DNA of 64,000 bases, taken from the NCBI GenBank assembly GCA_008011715.2, contig CP136508.1, forward strand, positions 5,828,001 to 5,892,000, given 5' to 3'. This DNA is from [Empedobacter] haloabium. GTDB lineage: Bacteria > Pseudomonadota > Gammaproteobacteria > Burkholderiales > Burkholderiaceae_D. This document shows, one piece after another, positions 45,341-52,544 of the stretch (positions are counted from its first letter, which is position 1; every line of letters starts with the position of its first letter). Below the pieces are notes generated by a model. The model made no database searches and was not told the origin of the DNA. It saw only the letters and a list, made by a program, of their open reading frames with translations. The position numbers and the translations under genes are program-made.

Positions 45341-45942
45341 TGTCTCTTCTCCAACATCGTCAGCAGGCTGCGTATCTCCCGCAGGGTCAGCACCAGGTCC
45401 GGCTGGCGCAACCTGATCGCTTCGTTCGGCATCACGGCCACCTGTGCCTCGGCCGGGTCCTGCACCACCGTCAGGCCGCCGGCCGCGCCGATGGCCGCCA
45501 GGCCCGCGGCGCCATCCTGGTTGGCGCCCGTCAGCAGGATGCCCACCAGCTGGTCGCCATACACGTCCGCCGCCGACTGCATCGTCAGGTCGATCGCGGG
45601 CCGGGCGAAGTGCACCGGCTCCTCCTGGCTCAGCGAAAACACGCCGCCCTCCTCGACCGACAAGTGATAACCGGCCGGTGCGAAATACAGGGTACCCGGG
45701 CGCAGGTCATCCTTGTCGCCGGCCTCGAGCACCCGCAGCGCGAGGCGCTGCTGGAACACCTCGGCCAGCTGGTTCTGGCGCCCCTTCATCACGTGCAGCA
45801 CGGTCACCACGGGATAAGGATAGTCCTTCGGCAGGCCGGGCAGGATCTCCAGCAGCGCGTTGACGCCGCCGGCGGAGGCGCCGATCACGATCGCGGCGAA
45901 CTCGCGTCCCTGCAGCAGTGCCTGCAATGCCGTCGTGTCCAT
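45337..45942 (-). CDS. Stand-alone CheB-type methylesterase domain
   Basis: A 201-residue CheB catalytic domain without a receiver. The triad is Ser23 (IGASAGG), His50 (TVLHVMKG) and Asp143 (TGANQDGAAG). Classical CheB removes methyl groups from chemoreceptors. Without a receiver it must be controlled in another way, perhaps by the neighbouring kinases. It overlaps cheR by one base (TGATG) and the REC-kinase by four. Confidence 0.9.
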   Translation of the reverse strand: MDTTALQALLQGREFAAIVIGASAGGVNALLEILPGLPKDYPYPVVTVLHVMKGRQNQLAEVFQQRLALRVLEAGDKDDLRPGTLYFAPAGYHLSVEEGGVFSLSQEEPVHFARPAIDLTMQSAADVYGDQLVGILLTGANQDGAAGLAAIGAAGGLTVVQDPAEAQVAVMPNEAIRLRQPDLVLTLREIRSLLTMLEKRQ

Positions 45943-46772
45943 CACAGTTTCCTGAACAGCCGTTCGCGCTTGACGATCGGCTCGAAGCGCGGGCCATAGC
46001 TGGAGAAGTCGATGCTTTCCTTGCTGCCAAGACCCAGGAAGCCCCGATGGCACAGCGACTCATGGAACAGGCCCAGCGCCCGCTCCTGCAGCTTCTTCTT
46101 AAAATAGATCATCACATTGCGGCAGCTGATGAATTGCGTTTCCGCGAACACCGTGTCGGTTGCCAGGCTGTGGTCCGCGAACGTCACGTTCTCGGCCAGC
46201 GAGCGGTCGAACAGCGCCGCATTGTAGGCCGCCGTGTAGTAGTCCGAGAACGCGCGCTTGCCGCCGGCGGCCTGATAGTTTTCCGTGTAAGCGCGCATGC
46301 TGTCGAGCGGGAACACGCCCTTTTTCGCCTTTTCCAGCGACTGCGGGTTGATGTCGGTGGCGTAGATGATGCTGCGCTCGAGCAGCCCCTCTTCCTTCAG
46401 CAGGATCGCCAGCGAATACACTTCCTCCCCCGTGCTGCAGCCGGCCACCCAGATCTTCAGCGACGGATACGTCGACAGCACCGGCATCACATGTTCGCGC
46501 AGCGCCGCGTAGTAGCTCGGGTCGCGGAACATCTCGGTGACGGGAATCGTCAGGTACTGCAGCAGCTCGGAGAACGCGGCCGGCTCGTGCAGCACGCGCG
46601 ACTGCAGCTGCGAGATCGTGTCGCAACCCATCTCGCGCATCGCATGGAGCACGCGCCGCTTCTGCGACGCGCCCGTGTAGTCGCGGAAGTCGTAGCTGTA
46701 TTTCAGGTAGATCGCCTCCATCAGCATTCGCAGCTCGATGTCGGTATCGCTGTGCTGTTGGCGGTGCTGCAT
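45942..46772 (-). CDS. CheR-type protein-glutamate methyltransferase
   Basis: A 276-residue SAM-dependent methyltransferase. The N-terminal helical domain includes YDFRDYTGASQKRRV, and the SAM site is IWVAGCSTGEEVYSLAI. The conserved CRNVMIYF motif is present. It should methylate glutamates on a receptor or sensor. There is no chemoreceptor in its operon; the large hybrid kinase with its long coiled coil is the nearest candidate substrate. It starts one base after the kinase stop. Confidence 0.92.
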   Translation of the reverse strand: MQHRQQHSDTDIELRMLMEAIYLKYSYDFRDYTGASQKRRVLHAMREMGCDTISQLQSRVLHEPAAFSELLQYLTIPVTEMFRDPSYYAALREHVMPVLSTYPSLKIWVAGCSTGEEVYSLAILLKEEGLLERSIIYATDINPQSLEKAKKGVFPLDSMRAYTENYQAAGGKRAFSDYYTAAYNAALFDRSLAENVTFADHSLATDTVFAETQFISCRNVMIYFKKKLQERALGLFHESLCHRGFLGLGSKESIDFSSYGPRFEPIVKRERLFRKL

Positions 46773-46773
46773 G

Positions 46774-49700
46774 TCAGATCCGGTCCAGGGCAGGCATCCA
46801 CACACGCAGCAGCGAGTACAGGCGCGACAGGTCGATCGGCTTGGCCAGGTAGTCGTTGGCGCCGGCGGCCAGGCACTGCTCCTGGTCGTCCTTCATCGCC
46901 TTGGCCGTGATGGCGATGATCGGCAGGCGCGCGAAGCGGCTGTCGGCGCGGATGCGGCGGGTCGCTTCCAGGCCGTCCATGCCGGGCATCATGACGTCCA
47001 TCAGCACCAGGTCGATGTCGGCCACCGCGTCCAGTTTCTCCAGCGCCTCGAAGCCGTTGCGGCCGATCTCCACGATGGCACCCTTCTGCTCCAGCGCGGA
47101 GGTCAGCGCGAAGATGTTGCGCACGTCGTCGTCCACCAGCAGGATGCGGCGGCCTTCGAACACGCGGTCGCGCGAGCGCACCGTTTTCAGCATCGTCTGC
47201 CGTTCGCTGGAGAGCTCCGATTCCACCTTGTGCAGGAACAGCGTGACCTCGTCCAGCAGGCGCTCGGGCGAGCGCGCGCCCTTGATGATGATCGAGCGCG
47301 AGTAGCGGTGCAGGTCCGCCTCCTCGGCGCGCGTCAGGTTGCGGCCCGTGTAGACGATCACCGGCGGGAACGACGCGATCTCCTCGTGCGACATGCGCTG
47401 CAGCAGCTCATTGCCCTGCATGTCCGGCAGTTTCAAGTCGATGATCATGCAGTCGAAAATCGTCGTGCGCAGCAGCGCCAGCGCCTTCTCGCCCGATTCG
47501 ACCGCCTCGATCTCGATGTCCTCGTCCGAGATCAGCTGCACCACGCTGTCGCGCTGGCGCGCGTCGTCCTCGACCAGCAGGATGCGCTTGATCTTCTGTG
47601 TGAACTTCTGCTCCAGGCGCGCGAACACGTCCAGCAGCTCCTCGCGCGTGGTGGGTTTCAACGCGAAACCGACGGCGCCCATGTGCAGCGCCGCCTCCTC
47701 CGCGTCCGAGGCGGAGACCACGTGCACCGGGATGTGCCGCGTGCGTGGATTATCCTTCAGCAGCTGCAGCACGGACAAGCCGGAGCGGTCCGGCAGGCGG
47801 ATGTCCAGCAGGATCGCGCTGGGCTGGTACTGCTCCGCCATCGCCAGGCCCTCGTCGGCGGCGAAGGCCACCAGGCAGCGGTAGTTCATCTCGTGCGCCA
47901 GGTCATACAGGATGCGGGCGAACGCGGGTTCGTCCTCGATGACGAGCACCGTGCGCTCCGGCGGCGGTGCCTTGTCGCGGTCGTCGTCGAACGCGCGCGG
48001 CACCTGGACCGGCGCCGGCGCCGGCACCGGCGGCACCGGTGGCAGCGCGCTGCGTTCCGGCTGCGGCGCCGGGCGGGGTGCCGGTACGGCCACGTGCGGC
48101 GTCGCCGGCGGCAGTTGCGCTTCCGTCTTGTGCGGAGCCGACCACTGCAGCGGCAGGGTCAAGGTAAACGTGCTGCCCTTGCCTTCCTCGCTGACGAGGG
48201 TGATGGAACCGCCCAGCAGGGTGGCCAGGTCGCGCGAGATCGACAGGCCCAGGCCCGTGCCGCCGTACTTGCGGCTGGTGGTGCCGTCGGCCTGCTGGAA
48301 GGCCCCGAACACGGTCTCATGCTGGTCGGCGCGGATGCCGATGCCGGAATCCTCGACGGCGAAGCTGACCTGGCCGTTCGGCCCTGGCGCCACGCGCAGG
48401 GCGATCCGGCCCGCATCCGTGAACTTGACGGCGTTCGACAGCAGGTTCTTCAGGATCTGTTCCAGGCGCTGGCAATCGGTGTACACCGTCTCCGGCAGGC
48501 CCGGTGCCATCTCGACGATGAACTGCAGGCCCTTCTGCTGGGCCAGCGGCTCGAAGGTGCGCTGCATGCCCTGCACCACCTGCTGCAGGCGCAGTTCCTC
48601 GGGATTCAGTTCCAGCTTGCCGGCCTCGACCTTGGAGATGTCGAGGATGTCGTTGATCAGGTTCAGGAGGTCGTTGCCGGCCGAGTAGATGGTCTGGGCG
48701 AAGCGCACCTGTTCCTCGTTCAGGTTGCCCTGCGGATTGTCGGACAACAGCTTGGCCAGGATCAGCGAACTGTTCAGCGGGGTGCGCAGTTCGTGCGACA
48801 TATTCGCCAGGAACTGCGATTTGTACTGGCTGGCGCGCTCCAGGTCGCGTGCGCGTTCCTCCAGCTGCAGCTGGACGTCGTTCAGCGCGCTGTTGCGCTG
48901 GTCCAGCACCACGGCCTGTTCGGCCAGTTGCTCGTTGGTCTGTTCCAGCTCGGCCTTCTGGTTTTCCAGCGTGGCCTGCGATTCCTCCAGCACGCGCGAC
49001 TGCTCTTCCAGTTCCTCGTTGGCGGTGCGCAGTTCTTCCTGCTGCACTTGCAGTTCCTCGTTCAGCTGCTGGGTTTCCTGCAGCACTTCCTGCAGGCGCT
49101 GGCGCGACAGCGTCGATTCGATCGCCGTGCCGATATTGCCGGCCACCAGCTTCAGGAAATCGATCTCGCGCTCGCCTACCGGGCGCAGGAAGCCCAGCTC
49201 GACGACGCCGTTGACCTCGCCGTCGCTTTCCACCGGCGCCACCAGGATCTGGTTGGGCGAGCCGCTGCCCAGCGCCGAGCTCAGCTTCAAGTAGTAATTC
49301 GGCAGGTTTTCCAGATGGACGATGCGGCGGTCCTCGGCCGCCTGACCGACGATGCCCTCGCCCGGCGCGATGTCCTTGGCGTATTCCTCCTCGTGGTTGG
49401 CGAAGCCGTAGCCCGCCGTGCGGTGCAGCGTGCCGTCCGGGCCACGCACGTAGATCGCGCCCACGGCCACGTCCAGGTAGCGCGCCAGGAAGCTCAGCAG
49501 CGCCGCCGACATGGCCGGCAGCGAGCGCTGGCCGATGCCCTGCTCGGCCAGCTTGCTCTGGCCCGAACGCAGCCAGGCTTGCCGCTCGACGCGCTCGGCC
49601 TGCACGCGCTGCTCCTCCAGCGCCTTGCCGTACACCTCGGACAGGCGGGTCAGCTCGCGCCGGCCCCAGTAGGCAAGGAAGCCGCTGATGATCAGGCTGA

Positions 49701-50277
49701 TGGTGAGATAGCCCGTTACCGTCACGTAGGTGACGGTCTTGGCATTGTCGGCGCGCTCGGTGCGCATGCGGTCCTCTTCCAGGATGAAGGCCTGGAATTG
49801 GCTGCGCAGCTCGTCGAACTCGACCTTGGCGCGCTGCGACTTGATAATGCCCAGGTAGTCGCCGCCCGTGGTGCGGGCGCGGATCAGGTCCTGCGCCACC
49901 TTGTCCCATTGCAGTTGCTGGGCGCGGATGTTGCGCAGCCGCTCCATCTGGCGCGGGTCATCCTTGACCAGCTCGCCCAGGGTGTTCAGCGCCGTCTCGA
50001 TCTTCGGCTTGGCCAGGCGGTAGGGCGCCAGGAACGGTTCCTCGCCCGTCAGCAAGAAGCCGCGCACGCCGGTTTCCATGTCCACGGCCAGCTTGCGCAG
50101 CTCCTGGGCGTTGCCGATGACCCGCTCCGAGTGCTCCACCAGTGTCAAGGCATTGAGCAGATAGGCCAGGATTGCCACGAACACGGCGGCGCTGACGACG
50201 CCTGCTGCCAGCGGCAATGTAATGTTGCGGTACAGAATACGGCGGAAGGACTGGTCGTCGGTGCGGGATCCGGGCAT
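46774..50277 (-). CDS. CHASE3-GAF hybrid histidine kinase with three receivers
   Basis: A protein of about 1167 residues. Domain order: membrane helix (near residues 15-40), CHASE3 sensor (METGVRGFLLTGEEPFL), second helix (near 190-210), GAF domain, a long coiled coil rich in Glu/Gln, HisKA (LANMSHELRTPLN), HATPase (YGGTGLGLSISRDLATLLGG), a Pro-rich linker, then three receivers (LLDIRLPDRSG, IIDLKLPDMQG, LMDVMMPGMDG). It heads the operon hybrid kinase-cheR-cheB-REC kinase-subtilase. The ATG at 50277 is preferred; an upstream TTG at 50310 is possible. Confidence 0.93.
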   Translation of the reverse strand: MPGSRTDDQSFRRILYRNITLPLAAGVVSAAVFVAILAYLLNALTLVEHSERVIGNAQELRKLAVDMETGVRGFLLTGEEPFLAPYRLAKPKIETALNTLGELVKDDPRQMERLRNIRAQQLQWDKVAQDLIRARTTGGDYLGIIKSQRAKVEFDELRSQFQAFILEEDRMRTERADNAKTVTYVTVTGYLTISLIISGFLAYWGRRELTRLSEVYGKALEEQRVQAERVERQAWLRSGQSKLAEQGIGQRSLPAMSAALLSFLARYLDVAVGAIYVRGPDGTLHRTAGYGFANHEEEYAKDIAPGEGIVGQAAEDRRIVHLENLPNYYLKLSSALGSGSPNQILVAPVESDGEVNGVVELGFLRPVGEREIDFLKLVAGNIGTAIESTLSRQRLQEVLQETQQLNEELQVQQEELRTANEELEEQSRVLEESQATLENQKAELEQTNEQLAEQAVVLDQRNSALNDVQLQLEERARDLERASQYKSQFLANMSHELRTPLNSSLILAKLLSDNPQGNLNEEQVRFAQTIYSAGNDLLNLINDILDISKVEAGKLELNPEELRLQQVVQGMQRTFEPLAQQKGLQFIVEMAPGLPETVYTDCQRLEQILKNLLSNAVKFTDAGRIALRVAPGPNGQVSFAVEDSGIGIRADQHETVFGAFQQADGTTSRKYGGTGLGLSISRDLATLLGGSITLVSEEGKGSTFTLTLPLQWSAPHKTEAQLPPATPHVAVPAPRPAPQPERSALPPVPPVPAPAPVQVPRAFDDDRDKAPPPERTVLVIEDEPAFARILYDLAHEMNYRCLVAFAADEGLAMAEQYQPSAILLDIRLPDRSGLSVLQLLKDNPRTRHIPVHVVSASDAEEAALHMGAVGFALKPTTREELLDVFARLEQKFTQKIKRILLVEDDARQRDSVVQLISDEDIEIEAVESGEKALALLRTTIFDCMIIDLKLPDMQGNELLQRMSHEEIASFPPVIVYTGRNLTRAEEADLHRYSRSIIIKGARSPERLLDEVTLFLHKVESELSSERQTMLKTVRSRDRVFEGRRILLVDDDVRNIFALTSALEQKGAIVEIGRNGFEALEKLDAVADIDLVLMDVMMPGMDGLEATRRIRADSRFARLPIIAITAKAMKDDQEQCLAAGANDYLAKPIDLSRLYSLLRVWMPALDRI

Positions 50278-50397
50278 GTTATTGATTGGACAAGCAAAGG
50301 GAAGCTGCAAGTTTATCCGAAATGCAATGGCAGCCGTGTCTATCGTGCGCAGCCGCTATAATCGGCGGCAACACCATTTCTGTCCCTTCGCCCATCC

Positions 50398-50814
50398 ATG
50401 CGTACATATCGGAGTCACCTCGCCATTGCCGTCGCGGCGCTGCTGCTGGCCGGCTGCTACAACGATTCCGCCACCTATTATGCGGACAGCACGCAGGACC
50501 ACCGCCTGACCGTGCGGCGGCAGCAGGACTATTTCTGGAGCGAGGAAGGCCGCTTCACCTTGCTGGCGGCGCGCATGCCGGATTGCCAGCGCGCGATCCC
50601 GCTGGGCGAGCTGCCGCTGGAGGACACGAAGCTGGAACTGTTCAGTGAAGGGGACAGGCGTTGGAGCCTGCGCGCAGGCAAGCAGGTATGGCACGTCGAC
50701 ACGCAGCAGTGCGCGCTGGTCGAGGACGAGGCACCGGCGGCCGGGCAGAAGCTGGGCGATTTCCTGGCGGAGATCGATCAGTTGACGTTTGTCGAAGCGG
50801 CCGAGGGCAAGTAA
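50398..50814 (+). CDS. Hypothetical lipoprotein
   Basis: A 138-residue exported protein with a signal peptide ending in the lipobox LLAGC (Cys20). The mature part is mixed and acidic, with two further cysteines (in PDCQRAI and TQQCALV) that may form a disulfide. I do not recognise the family. It is divergent from the hybrid kinase gene and convergent with folE across a large palindrome. Confidence 0.72.
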   Translation: MRTYRSHLAIAVAALLLAGCYNDSATYYADSTQDHRLTVRRQQDYFWSEEGRFTLLAARMPDCQRAIPLGELPLEDTKLELFSEGDRRWSLRAGKQVWHVDTQQCALVEDEAPAAGQKLGDFLAEIDQLTFVEAAEGK

Positions 50815-50828
50815 GCAACCGTGGTCTC

Positions 50829-50887
50829 AACCGGGGTCAGGTCTGACATTCGGACAAAATGTCCGAATGTCAGACCTGACCCCGGTT
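50829..50887. repeat. 59-base perfect palindrome (28-3-28)
   Basis: Arms from AACCGGGGTCAGGTCTGACA onward pair perfectly across an AAA loop. It lies between the convergent lipoprotein and folE genes and probably ends transcription in both directions. The GGGGTCAGGTCTGACATT head resembles palindromes known near REP-associated transposases. Confidence 0.88.
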
Positions 50888-50893
50888 TGCTGT

Positions 50894-51457
50894 TTAGTCG
50901 CGTGCCAGCGACAGGAACTCGGTGCGCAGGCCCAGGTTCGACTGCAGCTCGCCCAGCATCGACGAGGTGATCGTTTCCTCGCCCGGCGTGCGGATGCCGC
51001 GGCTTTCCATGCACATGTGGCGGCACTTGATGACGACGCCGACCGCCTTCGGTTCCAGCACTTCCATCAGCGTATTGGCGATCTGCACCGTCAGGCGCTC
51101 CTGCACTTGCAGGCGCTTGGCGAAGCAGTCCACCAGGCGCGTCAGCTTCGACAGGCCGACGATCTTGCCGTTCGGCAGGTAGCCGACGGTCGCCATGCCG
51201 AAGAACGGCGCCAGGTGATGCTCGCAGTGGCTATAGACGGGAATGTTGCGCACGACGATCAGCTCGTTGTACGCCTCGGCGCCGTCTTCGAACGCCTTCA
51301 GCAGTTCGACAGGGTCCTGGTCGTAGCCGGAGGTCCAGTGTTTCCACGCCTTGGCCACGCGGTGCGGCGTTTCCGCCAGGCCTGGGCGATCGGGGTCCTC
51401 GCCCAGCGTGGACAGCAGGCGACGCCAGTCGTTCTCGGAGAAAGCTTCTTTAGACAT
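50894..51457 (-). CDS. folE: GTP cyclohydrolase I
   Basis: A 187-residue enzyme that makes dihydroneopterin triphosphate from GTP, the first step of tetrahydrofolate synthesis. The zinc-binding and active-site motifs are SHCEHHLAPF and KCRHMCMESRGI. Length is slightly short compared with E. coli FolE but normal for this family. Gene is monocistronic on the minus strand. Confidence 0.96.
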   Translation of the reverse strand: MSKEAFSENDWRRLLSTLGEDPDRPGLAETPHRVAKAWKHWTSGYDQDPVELLKAFEDGAEAYNELIVVRNIPVYSHCEHHLAPFFGMATVGYLPNGKIVGLSKLTRLVDCFAKRLQVQERLTVQIANTLMEVLEPKAVGVVIKCRHMCMESRGIRTPGEETITSSMLGELQSNLGLRTEFLSLARD

Positions 51458-51518
51458 AATTGAACTGCCGAATTAAGAGTATCCGCCAGTATACCTAAGA
51501 AGCGCCGCCCGCGCCGGC

Positions 51519-52382
51519 TCAGCCCTGCCCTGGCCGGTTCGCCTCGATCAGCGCGCTGGCGATCGAGATGCTGTGCGGCGTGTCCGGCCAGTCATCGCCC
51601 GGTCCGAACCAGCGCGCTTCCTCGATCTCGGCCGGATCGACCCGGATCGTGCCGTCCAGGTACTCGGCCGTGAAGGCCACCATCAGCGAATTCGGGAACG
51701 GCCACGACTGGCTGCTGAAGTAGCGCAGCTTATGCACGCGCAGGCCCACTTCCTCGTACACCTCGCGGTGCACCGCCTCCTCGATCGATTCGCCGGCTTC
51801 CACGAAGCCGGCCAGCGCCGTAAACAGGCCGGGCGGCGAACGGGTGTGCTTGGCCAGCAATACGCGGTCGCCGTCGCGGATCAGTACCATCATGGCGGGA
51901 CAGATCTGCGGATAGGCCGTGTGACCACAGGCCTCGCATTTGTAGGCCCGCTCGCCGGTCGCACGCCGCATCGGCGTGGCGCAGGCGCCGCAATAGCGAT
52001 GGGTACGGGCCCAGTCCGCGATCTGGCTGGCACGGCCCGCAAGGCCGATGAAGCCGTGGTCGGCGACGCCGAACAGCGTGCGCAGGCCATGCCAGCCGTG
52101 CGCGTCGTCCGGCAGCTCTTCGCTGTCCGTCCACGCCGCCTGACAGTAGCGGCCCTGCCAGATGCCGACCGGGTGCAGCCGTTCAACGGGGATGCCCAGG
52201 CTGGCGAGATCGGTCGGCAGCGCCTCCACGCCCGCGGCACCGTCAACGCTGCGCAGCAGCAGTTTCCCTTTGTGGAACACGAACGTCAGCGGTGCGCCGC
52301 CATGCGGGGCAGGGTCGATCAGCGGGGTGAAGCCGGCAGGGGTATGCAGCATGACAAAGCCCATCAGGTAAGAAGCGTCCAT
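51519..52382 (-). CDS. nudC: NADH pyrophosphatase (NUDIX)
   Basis: A 287-residue hydrolase that cleaves NADH to NMNH and AMP and can remove NAD caps from RNA. It has a zinc ribbon (CGACATPMRR and CEACGHTAYPQICP) and a NUDIX box (GFVEAGESIEEAVHREVYEE, followed by VG). The SQSWPFPNSLM stretch is diagnostic of NudC. The ATG at 52382 was preferred over an upstream start. It is divergent from the GT41 gene. Confidence 0.92.
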   Translation of the reverse strand: MDASYLMGFVMLHTPAGFTPLIDPAPHGGAPLTFVFHKGKLLLRSVDGAAGVEALPTDLASLGIPVERLHPVGIWQGRYCQAAWTDSEELPDDAHGWHGLRTLFGVADHGFIGLAGRASQIADWARTHRYCGACATPMRRATGERAYKCEACGHTAYPQICPAMMVLIRDGDRVLLAKHTRSPPGLFTALAGFVEAGESIEEAVHREVYEEVGLRVHKLRYFSSQSWPFPNSLMVAFTAEYLDGTIRVDPAEIEEARWFGPGDDWPDTPHSISIASALIEANRPGQG

Positions 52383-52544
52383 CTTACCGGTTTCGTCCGG
52401 CGGTTGCCGGCCGGCAGCCACGTGTACTTCGTGTGTCAGCTTCCCGACTGGAAGGTTATAGTGTTTCTTTTGACCGGGACGGCGCTCCGTGGTTTAGAAT
52501 CGTTGCCGCCCGGAACCATCGGCGACACGGACTACGACAGGACA

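Noticed and set aside
40005..46772. A classical chemotaxis operon
   Set aside because: There is no cheA, cheW or cheY; CheB lacks its receiver, and the chemoreceptor is on the opposite strand some kilobases away.
46738..50361. A plus-strand open frame of about 1200 codons opposite the hybrid kinase
   Set aside because: Antisense shadow; the minus-strand reading contains intact CHASE3, GAF, kinase and receiver motifs.
51573..52544. An N-terminal extension of the GT41-TylF protein of more than 300 residues
   Set aside because: This stretch is antisense to nudC and has no homology-like features; the family N-terminus starts at the ATG at 52545.
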